Source: DASUPK01 sp963774305 (GTDB lineage: Bacteria; Actinomycetota; Thermoleophilia; Solirubrobacterales; 70-9). From it: 64,000 nt of DNA. Every line of letters starts with the position of its first letter. The first letter of the stretch is position 1. The stretch is taken from NCBI GenBank assembly GCA_963774305.1, contig CAVZEM010000006.1:62001-126000 (forward strand), read 5' to 3'. The notes under the pieces are model-generated. The model made no database searches, was not told the origin of the DNA, and saw only the letters and a program-made list of their open reading frames with translations. The position numbers and the translations under genes were made by a program. Shown piece after piece: positions 44,147 through 51,667 of the stretch.

Positions 44147-45423
44147 GCCTCGGGGATTGTCTCTGCCCGAGCAGGCGGCAAGCCGCGGGCACTCGATTGT
44201 CCTCCGGGAAGATCGATCAGTACCCATAGTCCTGAGAGTGCCGTAAGGCCCGCGACCACCGCGATCGCTCCCCCGAAGTCGATCGCGTCGGCGAGGAGGC
44301 CCGCGACGAGCCCGCCGGCGACGTAGCCCATGTCGCGCCAGAAGCGATAGACGCCGACGACCGGAGCCCTGGCGACCGGGCTGACGGCGTCTGAGACCGC
44401 CGCGATCAGGGTCGGGTAGACGAGCGCGGTTCCAACTCCGAGTGCGATCGCGGCGACAACGGCCACCGGGATTCGCGCGTCCGAAGCCGCGAGCAAGGCA
44501 AGTGCCAGAGCCTGGATCAGCATCCCGGAGACGATCAGCGGCTTGCGACCGACCGAGTCCGACCAGTGACCGGTCCAGATCTGGCCGAGGCCCCAAACCG
44601 CCGGGTAGATACCGGCCACGAGCCCGATCTCGCCAATGCTGGCTCCGTGGGCGGCGAGAAAGAGCGGAACCAGCCCCCAGGTCAGGGCGTCGTTCATGTT
44701 GTTGACCAGGCCGGCCTGGGAGCAGGAGCGCAGGGCCGGGAGACGGTAGGAGGCGTCCGGGAATGCAGCCCGCAGCCGCGGCACCTGCTCGGCCTGGTCG
44801 TGATGGCGGACCTGCTCGAGGGCGACGTGGGCCCCGGTGTCGCGGACGAAGATCACCGTGATCGCCAGAGCCAGCAAGGCAACCACCGCACCGCCGACGA
44901 CGAGCACGTCACGGGCGACCAGATCAGCGGCAAGCCAGCCGCTGAGCGCCGCGGCTAGAGCAACGCCCCCGTAGCCGGCCGATTCATTGAGCCCGAGGGC
45001 GAAGCCGCGCCGCTCGGGGCCAACGAGATCGATCTTCATGACCACCGTCATTGACCAGGCCAAGCCTTGGTTGACGCCGAGGAAGAGATTCGCCGCGACG
45101 ATCCAGGCCCAGCTCGGCGCCACACCGATCAAGAGCGGCACTGGCAGAGCGAAGAGCCAGCCCGCGATCAGCAGCCGGCGTCTGCCGATCCGCTCGGCGA
45201 GCGCGCCGGCACCGAGGTTGGTGAAGGACTTGGCGAGGCCGAAGGCGACGATGAAGGAGAGGACCGCGACCGAGGAGCTGACCCCGAAGGAGTTCTCGCC
45301 GATCAGCGGCAGGGTCGACCGCTCCAGGCCGACCATCGCCCCGACGAGGGCGTTGACCGCGACAAGGAGCGAGAACTGGGCCAGATTCTCGCCCAGCCCA
45401 AGCTCGATCCTGCGCGCTCTCAA
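44143..45423 (-). CDS. MFS transporter
   Basis: 426 residues and twelve hydrophobic segments. The cytoplasmic loop motif ERIGRRRLLIAGW after helix 2 and SDSVGRKPLIVSGM in the second half are typical of the major facilitator superfamily. The TTG start at 45423 overlaps the MBL stop (TTGA), which sets the start after a non-coding-looking extension. The substrate is unknown; the neighbours suggest a sulfur compound or a product of detoxification. Coupled to dsrE. Confidence 0.88.
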   Translation of the reverse strand: MRARRIELGLGENLAQFSLLVAVNALVGAMVGLERSTLPLIGENSFGVSSSVAVLSFIVAFGLAKSFTNLGAGALAERIGRRRLLIAGWLFALPVPLLIGVAPSWAWIVAANLFLGVNQGLAWSMTVVMKIDLVGPERRGFALGLNESAGYGGVALAAALSGWLAADLVARDVLVVGGAVVALLALAITVIFVRDTGAHVALEQVRHHDQAEQVPRLRAAFPDASYRLPALRSCSQAGLVNNMNDALTWGLVPLFLAAHGASIGEIGLVAGIYPAVWGLGQIWTGHWSDSVGRKPLIVSGMLIQALALALLAASDARIPVAVVAAIALGVGTALVYPTLIAAVSDAVSPVARAPVVGVYRFWRDMGYVAGGLVAGLLADAIDFGGAIAVVAGLTALSGLWVLIDLPGGQSSARGLPPARAETIPEA

Positions 45424-46184
45424 GCCGGTGCGGCCGAGGACTCGCCGGAGCGGTTGGCGGCGACGATCTCCGCCTGGTGCTCTGGGGCCGGCGGGATGTC
45501 CTTCAAGACCGCCTCGACGAACTCGTCCTCGGAGCCGGCCGCGAGGACCTGGTTGTTCCGGCGCTCGAAGCCGATACTCGAGGCTGGATGCCCCGAAAGC
45601 CCGCGGCCGCACACCGACCCGGCGTAGTGAGCGGGATAGACGAGCAGGTGGTCGGGCAGGGTGAGCAACCGCTCCTTGAGCGATCGATAGAGGGCCCGGG
45701 CCAGCTCCTCGACGCTCTCCTCGCTGGCGGCGTGCAGGTCCGGCCGCCCGACATCGCCGACGAGCAGCGAGTCGCCGGTGAGGACGAACCAGGGCTCGTC
45801 GCCGCGACGGTGGTCTGTGACCAGATAGGAGTGGTGCGCCGGCGCGTGGCCCGGGGTGGCGATCGCTTCGATCACGGTGTTGCCGAGCTCGAGGCGCTCC
45901 CCATCAGCCAACTCCTGGTGCTCGAACTCCGCGCCGGATCCTTCCGGCATGTAGGCGGTCGCACCGGTGCTCTTGACGAGCTCCGGGAGCCCGGAGACGT
46001 GATCGGCCTGGACGTGGGTCTCGATCACGGCGGTGATGTCCGAGCCCTGCCCCTCCGCGGCGTCGATGTAGTCGTCGATGAGGTCCGCGTGGGCGTCGAC
46101 CACTGCAAACTTGCCCGCCGTTTTACAGCCAAGCAGATACGAGGCGCAGGCCGTCTCGTCGTTGAGGAACTGACGGAAGTACAT
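45420..46184 (-). CDS. ETHE1-like metallo-beta-lactamase protein (persulfide dioxygenase type)
   Basis: 254 residues. MYFRQFLNDETACASYLLGCKTAGKFAVVDAH, then ETHVQADHVSGLPELVKSTGA (His-x-x-x-Asp-His), TPGHAPAHHSYLVTDHRRGDEPWFVLTGDSLLVGDVGRPDL and YPAHYAGSVCGRGLSGHPASSIGFERRNN. This last part matches persulfide dioxygenases (ETHE1, CstB, BLH), which oxidise persulfide sulfur to sulfite. It is the closest functional clue in the islet. The motif TPGHAPAHHSY replaces the usual TPGHTPGS. Confidence 0.9.
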   Translation of the reverse strand: MYFRQFLNDETACASYLLGCKTAGKFAVVDAHADLIDDYIDAAEGQGSDITAVIETHVQADHVSGLPELVKSTGATAYMPEGSGAEFEHQELADGERLELGNTVIEAIATPGHAPAHHSYLVTDHRRGDEPWFVLTGDSLLVGDVGRPDLHAASEESVEELARALYRSLKERLLTLPDHLLVYPAHYAGSVCGRGLSGHPASSIGFERRNNQVLAAGSEDEFVEAVLKDIPPAPEHQAEIVAANRSGESSAAPA

Positions 46185-46199
46185 GAGCCGGGGCCTCCC

Positions 46200-47018
46200 C
46201 TAGCGCTGGACCGTCACCCGCAGGAAGGTCGCCGGGATCGAGGTACCGTCATCGGTCGTGTTCTGCTTTTTGAAGAGGGCCTCGAGCCCGGCCTGCAGGT
46301 CGGCTTCCTTGCCGTTTCCCTTCGCGGCATCGAAGGCGTTCATGGTCGGCCCGTAGTAGTCGCGGAAGACGGCCACCAGCTCCTCCGGAGTACCGGGATA
46401 GTTGAAGGTGTAGGTGTCCTTCTCGAAGGAGATCTGCTCCTTCGGGGCGCCGGCCGCAGTGAATCGCTCGATCACGTCGTCCTCCACACCCCACTTCACC
46501 GGGCTAACGAAGCCGTCAGGCGGCGGCGGCGAATACGAGGCGCTGATCTTGAGGATCTGGGCCACCAGGGTCGGGTCGTTGGGAATCCAGTTCCCCATCA
46601 CGATCCGCCCGCCCGGCTTTGTCACCCGGACCATCTCCTTGGCGACGTCGAACGGCTTGGGAGCGAACATCGCGCCGAAAACGCTGACGACCAGGTCGAA
46701 GCTCTTGTCACCCAGCTCGTGCAGATCGGTCGCGTCCCCCTCCTGGAACTTCAAGTTGGTCAGGCCCTCGGCCTCGGCCCGGGCGGTGCCCGCGGCGACC
46801 AGGGGACTGGAGATGTCAACACCAAGGACGTCAGCGCCGAGCTTGGCCTCCGGCACCGCGGTGGTCCCGTCGCCGCAGCCGAGGTCCAGCACCTTCATGC
46901 CCTCGGTGATCCCGAGCTTGCCGACGAGCTGCTCGCCGCTCTCCCGCATGGTCTCGGCGATTCGGGTGAAGTCGCCCTTCTCCCAGAGCGCCTTGTTCGG
47001 ATTGGTCGTCGTGGTCAT
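46200..47018 (-). CDS. SAM-dependent methyltransferase (class I)
   Basis: 272 residues. KVLDLGCGDGTTAVPEAKLGADVLGVDIS is the SAM-binding motif, then FDLVVSVFGAMFAPKPFDVAKEMVRVTKPGGRIVMGNW. No thiol-specific residues are evident. First gene of the minus-strand run, divergent from the ArsR-rhodanese gene with 72 bases between starts. The substrate is unknown. Confidence 0.88.
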   Translation of the reverse strand: MTTTTNPNKALWEKGDFTRIAETMRESGEQLVGKLGITEGMKVLDLGCGDGTTAVPEAKLGADVLGVDISSPLVAAGTARAEAEGLTNLKFQEGDATDLHELGDKSFDLVVSVFGAMFAPKPFDVAKEMVRVTKPGGRIVMGNWIPNDPTLVAQILKISASYSPPPPDGFVSPVKWGVEDDVIERFTAAGAPKEQISFEKDTYTFNYPGTPEELVAVFRDYYGPTMNAFDAAKGNGKEADLQAGLEALFKKQNTTDDGTSIPATFLRVTVQR

Positions 47019-47053
47019 GGCCTTCTCCTCATCCCTTCGTTCGACTTACCGGC

Positions 47054-47085
47054 TTGACAAGCTATCAAGAGTTCTATTGAATAGC
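47054..47085 (+). promoter_or_regulatory. Promoter and candidate operator between divergent operons
   Basis: TTGACA (47054-47059) is followed 17 bases later by TTGAAT (47077-47082), about nine bases before the arsR-rhodanese ATG, so the mRNA may be leaderless. Overlapping it are CTATT-G-AATAG (47074-47084) and the outer pair GCTAT (47061) with ATAGC (47081), which together make a likely ArsR-site operator controlling both directions. Confidence 0.55.
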
Positions 47086-47090
47086 ACAAT

Positions 47091-47753
47091 ATGCCGAAGA
47101 CTGAGCGCTCCAAAGCAGCCCTCTTCGAATCGATCGCGGTGATGGGCAAGGCCTTCGGCAGCCCACGTCGCCTCGAGCTCCTCGACCTCCTGGCCCAGGG
47201 CCCCCGCACCGTTGACGAGCTGGCGAAGGCGAGCAAGCAGTCCGTGGCCAATGCTTCCCAGCATCTTCAGGCCCTGCATGGTGCGGGGCTCGTCAGCCGC
47301 GAGCGTGAGGGCAACAAGGTCCGCTACACCCTCGCCGGTGAGGACGTTCTCAAGCTCTGGCTGGCACTGCGCGATACCTCGGCCGAGCGCCTGGCCGAGG
47401 TCGAGCGCTCCGCCCGCGACTACCTCGGCGAGGAGGTCGAGGGCATCGATCGTGCCGAGCTCCTCAAGCGAATGCGGCGTAGGAACGTCGTCGTCATTGA
47501 TGTCCGCCCCGAGGACGAATTCGAAGCCGGCCACATTGAGGGGGCTCGATCGATCCCGATCGACGAGCTCGAGCAGCACCTTGATGAGCTGCCCAAGGGC
47601 CGCGAGGTGATCGCCTACTGCCGCGGGCCCTTCTGCGTCATGGCCCATGACGCGGTCCGCCGGCTGCATGAGGCCGGACGCTCCGCGCGCCGGCTCGAGG
47701 AAGGATGGCCCGAGTGGCATCTGCGCGAGCTCCAAGAAGCGGGCAAGCGATGA
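47091..47753 (+). CDS. ArsR-family regulator fused to a rhodanese domain
   Basis: 220 residues. N-terminal winged helix (FGSPRRLELLDLLAQGPRTVDELAKASKQSVANASQHLQALHGAGLVSREREGNKVRYTLAG), linker, then a rhodanese domain with VVVIDVRPEDEFEAGHIEGARSIPI and the active-site loop YCRGPFCVMA. This pairing is known in sulfur-responsive regulators of many bacteria, where the rhodanese Cys is thought to sense or move sulfane sulfur. There is no classic metal site in the HTH domain. Followed by DUF4395 with ATGA overlap. Confidence 0.92.
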   Translation: MPKTERSKAALFESIAVMGKAFGSPRRLELLDLLAQGPRTVDELAKASKQSVANASQHLQALHGAGLVSREREGNKVRYTLAGEDVLKLWLALRDTSAERLAEVERSARDYLGEEVEGIDRAELLKRMRRRNVVVIDVRPEDEFEAGHIEGARSIPIDELEQHLDELPKGREVIAYCRGPFCVMAHDAVRRLHEAGRSARRLEEGWPEWHLRELQEAGKR

Positions 47754-48241
47754 GCTGGACCGAGCGCAACCTGGCCGTGCAGGGCTACTGCCTGCGAAAC
47801 GATGAGAGTCATTCCCTTCGTTGGGGCCTTCGCCTTGCGACCGGGCTTTGCTTCGGGCTCGTCGCCCTTGGGTTGGCGCTCCAGTCAGCCGTCCTGATCC
47901 TGGCTCTGGTCCCGATCGGCGCCGTCGCCGGCTGGACCCGCCGCCATCCCTTCGATCTGATCTGGAACCACGGTCTTCGCCACCTGACCGGCGCTCCCGA
48001 GCTTCCGCCGAATCCGACTCCGCGACGCCATGCCTTCAAGCTGGGAACGGTCTGGCTGCTCGCGATCGGCCTGCTTTTCGCCATCGGCCAGCCAACCGCC
48101 GCGCTGATCCTCGGCTTCATTCTGCTCCCGGTTTGCGGGCTTGTCACCGTGACCAACTTCTGCATCCCGTCAACGCTGCTCGGCATCTGGTGGCGCTGGC
48201 GGGGCTCGCCTGTCCCGACTCAGATGTCGCCGACTACCTGA
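47750..48241 (+). CDS. DUF4395-family membrane protein
   Basis: 163 residues, start ATG 47750 overlapping the regulator stop. About four hydrophobic segments (LATGLCFGLVALGLALQSAVLILAL, TVWLLAIGLLFAIGQPTAALILGFILL) with ERNLAVQGYC and TNFCIPSTLLGIWW. DUF4395 members often flank rhodanese genes. A role in thiosulfate or thiol transport is possible but not shown here. Confidence 0.85.
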   Translation: MSWTERNLAVQGYCLRNDESHSLRWGLRLATGLCFGLVALGLALQSAVLILALVPIGAVAGWTRRHPFDLIWNHGLRHLTGAPELPPNPTPRRHAFKLGTVWLLAIGLLFAIGQPTAALILGFILLPVCGLVTVTNFCIPSTLLGIWWRWRGSPVPTQMSPTT

Positions 48242-48251
48242 GAGGTGCGAG

Positions 48252-48770
48252 ATGGAGGAGATCCGCAGCGCGATCAAGAAGGCGTCCGGCTACCTGGCTG
48301 AGAATCCCGATGCAGCCACCGGTACTGATGCAGCGGCAACAGCCGTCCTTGAGAAGGGGCTCCGCTTTCGCGTTGAGGGTCCCGATGGGGCCGTGACCAC
48401 CGACATGTCCGAGTCGGTCGGTGGCGGCGCCTCGGCTCCCACCCCTGGCTGGTTGCTGCGAGCGTCCCTCGCGGCATGCGATGCCTCGACGGTGGCAATG
48501 GAGGCCGCCCGTGACGGAATCGAGCTCAGCGAGCTGAGCGTGTCAGTCGAGAGCGACACCGACTTCCGCGGTGTCCTCGGCGTCGATGGCGGCGCCCACC
48601 CCGGGCCACTGGAGGTACGGACGCGAATCGAGCTGGCGGCACCCGACGCAACAGAGGAGCAGTTGCGCGAGATCGTCCGGCGCGCCGAGGAGCGCTCGCC
48701 TGTCCGCGACGCTCTCGCCCGCGAGGTCTCGATGACCACAGAGATCGTCACGACCGTGGCAACTGGCTAA
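48252..48770 (+). CDS. OsmC-family protein
   Basis: 172 residues. GGASAPTPGWLLRASLAACDASTVAMEAARDGIELSELSVSVESDTDFRGVLGVDGG resembles OsmC-like proteins, which usually reduce organic hydroperoxides or bind sulfur compounds with a Cys pair. One Cys is seen (AACDAST) and the first Cys of the Ohr-type pair is not obvious, so peroxidase activity is uncertain. Fits an oxidative or sulfur-stress module. Confidence 0.85.
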   Translation: MEEIRSAIKKASGYLAENPDAATGTDAAATAVLEKGLRFRVEGPDGAVTTDMSESVGGGASAPTPGWLLRASLAACDASTVAMEAARDGIELSELSVSVESDTDFRGVLGVDGGAHPGPLEVRTRIELAAPDATEEQLREIVRRAEERSPVRDALAREVSMTTEIVTTVATG

Positions 48771-48786
48771 AGGAGGAGAAGGAGAG

Positions 48787-49563
48787 ATGGAAGCAACAGG
48801 AGCAACCGTCGACGTCCGTGAGCTTGAGACCAAGGTCAAGGACATGTACCGGCATGTCGCGCAAGAGCCGGATGGCAAGTACCACTTCGAGCTGGGCCGG
48901 GCCCTCGCCGAGCACCTCGGCTATCCCGGCGAGGTCCTCGATCGGATCCCGGATGGTGCGATCGAGTCCTTCGCCGGGGTGGGCTACTTCTTCGACCTCG
49001 CCAACCTGAGTGAAGGCGAGCGCGTGATCGACCTCGGCAGCGGCTCGGGGATGGATGTCTTCTTCGCAGCCGATCGCGTCGGCCCGGATGGCGCTGTCAT
49101 TGGCGTCGACTTCACGGCTGAGCAGCTAACGAAGGCGCGGGGGCTGGCCGAGGACGCCGGCCACTCGCAGGTTGAGTTCCGCGAGGGCCGCATCGAGCAG
49201 CTGCCCGCGGAGGACGGGAGCTTTGATTGCGTGATCTCGAACGGCGTGATCAACCTCGCGCCCGACAAGACCGCGGTCTTTACTGAGGCTGCTCGTGTCT
49301 TGAAGCCGGGCGGCAGGCTCGCGATCGCGGACATCATCAGCGAGCGCCAGATGAAGGAGTCGACCGTCTGCGATGCCGACCTCTGGGCCTCCTGCATCGG
49401 TGGAGCAGCCCAGCGGGACGTCTACCGCCAGGCCATCGAAGGCGCAGGCCTGCGGATCGAGGAGCTCCGCGAGAACCCCTACGAGTTCATCTCCGATCGA
49501 GCCCGAGACGCAAGCGCCAAGTACGGCGTGAAGAGCATCTCGCTGGTCGCCCAGAAGTCCTAG
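48787..49563 (+). CDS. ArsM-like SAM methyltransferase lacking one binding cysteine
   Basis: 258 residues. RVIDLGSGSGMDVFFAADRVGPDGAVIGVDFTAEQLTKA and ISNGVINLAPDKTAVFTEAARVLKPGGRLAIADI resemble arsenite methyltransferases. But the segment that carries the middle arsenic-binding Cys (usual SNCVINL) has SNGVINL, while CDADLWASCIGGA keeps Cys. Loss of one binding Cys argues against arsenite as substrate; a thiol or metalloid substrate is possible. A purine-rich Shine-Dalgarno (AAAGGAGGAGAAGGAG) precedes the ATG. Confidence 0.87.
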   Translation: MEATGATVDVRELETKVKDMYRHVAQEPDGKYHFELGRALAEHLGYPGEVLDRIPDGAIESFAGVGYFFDLANLSEGERVIDLGSGSGMDVFFAADRVGPDGAVIGVDFTAEQLTKARGLAEDAGHSQVEFREGRIEQLPAEDGSFDCVISNGVINLAPDKTAVFTEAARVLKPGGRLAIADIISERQMKESTVCDADLWASCIGGAAQRDVYRQAIEGAGLRIEELRENPYEFISDRARDASAKYGVKSISLVAQKS

Positions 49564-49570
49564 CCCCGGC

Positions 49571-49984
49571 TCAGATCGGGCGCCGGGGCGTGTCGACAGG
49601 AAGGCCCACCTCGCGCCATGCCTGAAAACCCCCGACGACGTCCGTCGCGTCTACTCCGAACCTGCGGACCGTGGCGGCAGCCAGGCTCGACTGGTAGCCC
49701 TCGTTGCAGATCAGGATCACCTGTCGATCGCGGCGCGCCACCTCCGGATCGCAATCGGCGCAGCTCGGATCGAGGCGCCACTCGAGCACGTTGCGGGCGA
49801 TGCGCCTGGCGCTCGGCAGCTCGCCGTCGCGGGAACGCTGCGGCTGCGAGCGGATGTCGATCAGGATCGCGCCATCCTCGCTGGCCGCGCTTGCCTGGGC
49901 CGGCGTCAGGCGATCCAGATTCGCTCGCGCCTGATCGAGCAGTTGCTCGACGGTCAGCTCGGCCTCTGGATCCACCTCAACCAT
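49571..49984 (-). CDS. Single-domain rhodanese
   Basis: 137 residues from ATG 49984. AILIDIRSQPQRSRDGELPSARRIARNVLEWRLDP and the active-site loop ICNEGYQSSLAAAT (Cys near residue 90), then VVGGFQAWREVGLPVD. A sulfurtransferase that moves sulfur from thiosulfate or a persulfide. It runs convergent to the methyltransferase and divergent from the CDF gene. Confidence 0.9.
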   Translation of the reverse strand: MVEVDPEAELTVEQLLDQARANLDRLTPAQASAASEDGAILIDIRSQPQRSRDGELPSARRIARNVLEWRLDPSCADCDPEVARRDRQVILICNEGYQSSLAAATVRRFGVDATDVVGGFQAWREVGLPVDTPRRPI

Positions 49985-50021
49985 CACCGGCAACCTAACC
50001 GCCCGCTGCCATCATGGGGGT

Positions 50022-50600
50022 GTGGAGCAGGCCTCATTTGAGCTACCCGTCGCAACGGTACCGGCCGCTGCCGACCGCGCTCCGCTTGTCCGCCGAGCGC
50101 GCTTTCTGGCCGCACTGGGGCTCGGTTGGCACCTGGTCGAGGGCGCTGCCGGTGTCGTTGTCCTGTGGCGCTTCTCCGCTCGGCGCGAAGCATCTGAGGC
50201 GGCTGAGCGCCGCGCGCAGCGGTTGATCGGTGCGAGCTTCTTCGCGATCGCCATCTACGTCGGCGTTGAGGCGGTGCGGACGGTGGTTGCGGGAGACCAT
50301 CCCGAGTCGAGCTGGGTCGGGATCGGGCCGGCGCTCGTCACCCTGGCGACGATGCCGCCGCTGGCGGCGGCCAAGGCGCGCGTCGGCGAGAAGCTGAACT
50401 CCGCCGCGACCCGCAGCGAGGGCAGGCAGAACCTGCTCTGCGCCTACCTCTCGGCGGCCCTGCTGGTCGGGCTGATTGCGAATGCTGCCCTCGGCTGGTG
50501 GTGGGCGGACCCGGTCGCGGCCTTGGTGATCGCCCTGGCGGCGGTCGACGAAGGCCGCGACGCCTGGCGCGGCGAGAGCTGCGCCGACGACTGCTGCTAG
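50022..50600 (+). CDS. CDF-family cation transporter with an internal deletion
   Basis: 192 residues, four to five hydrophobic segments. RVGEKLNSAATRSEGRQNLLCAYLSAALLVGLIANAALGWWWADPVAALVIA is the second half of the cation efflux fold. But the first half goes from GWHLVE straight to GAAGVVVLWRFSARREASEAAERRAQRLIG, so about 35 residues with the first metal motif (Asp-x-x-x-Asp type) are missing compared with the family as I recall it. The frame is open throughout. The C-terminus is CADDCC. Probably not a working transporter by itself. Confidence 0.75.
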   Translation: MEQASFELPVATVPAAADRAPLVRRARFLAALGLGWHLVEGAAGVVVLWRFSARREASEAAERRAQRLIGASFFAIAIYVGVEAVRTVVAGDHPESSWVGIGPALVTLATMPPLAAAKARVGEKLNSAATRSEGRQNLLCAYLSAALLVGLIANAALGWWWADPVAALVIALAAVDEGRDAWRGESCADDCC

Positions 50601-50995
50601 CCGGCGAGCGCGGCCTTTCGAGCGTCGTCTCGCGCGGCGAAAACTTCGAGCCGGACGATCTTGCCGTCGCGAACGGTCCACAGATGACCAATTCGGACCT
50701 CCACCTCGACTCCGCTGGCCTCGCCACGCGCGCGCTGGCGGACGGAAACGGCAACGTGCTCTCCGCGTTCGAAGAACGCCTCCGGCTCGATCTCGAATTG
50801 GTCGAAGACGTCGAGCTGGGCCTCTATCGCTCGGAGGACCTCGGCGAAGCCCTGGTGGTGGCCGCCAAGCAAGGACTGATCAGGCTCGAGCCATTCGAAA
50901 TCCTCCGACAGCAGCGCGAATGCCGCGTGGTAGTCGCGTTCAGCCATCGCCTTGTAGAGGGCACACACCTGCTCGCCCGGGGAGTCCTCGCTCAT
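50597..50995 (-). CDS. SnoaL-like protein
   Basis: 132 residues from ATG 50995, overlapping the TetR stop (ATGA). VCALYKAMAERDYHAAFALLSEDFEWLEPDQSLLGGHHQGFAEVL and VRIGHLWTVRDGKIVRLEVF are the nuclear transport factor 2/SnoaL fold. It tail-overlaps the CDF gene by four bases. Its substrate is unknown; it may be a target of the TetR regulator. Confidence 0.85.
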   Translation of the reverse strand: MSEDSPGEQVCALYKAMAERDYHAAFALLSEDFEWLEPDQSLLGGHHQGFAEVLRAIEAQLDVFDQFEIEPEAFFERGEHVAVSVRQRARGEASGVEVEVRIGHLWTVRDGKIVRLEVFAARDDARKAALAG

Positions 50996-51606
50996 GGCGC
51001 AGCGATCGCGCAACCGAGCACGGCCGTCACGAATTCGGCGAAGACCTCGTCCGGGAGAGCCTTCGGGTCCGCGGCTCGCTCGAAGGCGAGCCCGTTGAGG
51101 CAGGCGGCGATCGCAGTCGCCAACACCGGCGCCGGGAAGCGGAGCTTGAACCCGTGGTGCTTGGCGACGCGCGTCAACGTCTCGGCGAGCGCGTCTCGAA
51201 TGGCATCCCGGCGCTCCGCCAGCTCGTCGCCCATCTCGGGGTTGCGGACGCTGAGCGACCAGAACTCGTAGAAGAGAAGCGGCCAGTCCGGATCGGCCTC
51301 CAGGAAAGTCCGTAGCTGCGCCGCGGCCTCCGCCGCGGCCTCGCCGTCTCCGGTCGCCGCATCTGCGACGGCGGAGATCTCGGTGACACGGGTCTCGACC
51401 TGACGATCGGCGATCGCCAGGAAGAGCTTCTCCTTGGTCTCGAAGTTGGAGTAGAGCGCGCCAATCGTGAAGCCGGCCTCGGCCGCGATCTCGTCGACCG
51501 TCGCGCGGTGGTAGCCGCGCCTGGCGAAGACCCGCGCGGCCGCCTCGACCAGCTGCTCGCGGGTCTGCTCCTGGCGCTCCTTGCGGGTGAGGACTGCAGT
51601 CGGCAT
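50992..51606 (-). CDS. TetR-family regulator
   Basis: 204 residues. DNA-binding domain: REQLVEAAARVFARRGYHRATVDEIAAEAGFTIGALYSNFETKEKLFLAIADRQVE. The C-terminal ligand domain is not assignable. ATG at 51606 (MPTAVLTRKERQEQ). Divergent from the SnoaL-methyltransferase gene over a palindrome that is likely its operator, and coupled to the SnoaL gene. Confidence 0.92.
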   Translation of the reverse strand: MPTAVLTRKERQEQTREQLVEAAARVFARRGYHRATVDEIAAEAGFTIGALYSNFETKEKLFLAIADRQVETRVTEISAVADAATGDGEAAAEAAAQLRTFLEADPDWPLLFYEFWSLSVRNPEMGDELAERRDAIRDALAETLTRVAKHHGFKLRFPAPVLATAIAACLNGLAFERAADPKALPDEVFAEFVTAVLGCAIAAP

Positions 51607-51627
51607 GTTCAAATAGTGTACGCTATC

Positions 51628-51647
51628 CAGATTGTAAGCGCAATCTG
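51628..51647. promoter_or_regulatory. Palindrome, candidate TetR operator
   Basis: CAGATTG-TAAGCG-CAATCTG is a perfect 7-6-7 inverted repeat, 21 bases before the tetR start and 20 before the methyltransferase start. The position and symmetry suit a TetR site that controls both genes. Confidence 0.7.
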
Positions 51648-51667
51648 AATGAGGAGAGAGCCGCTCG

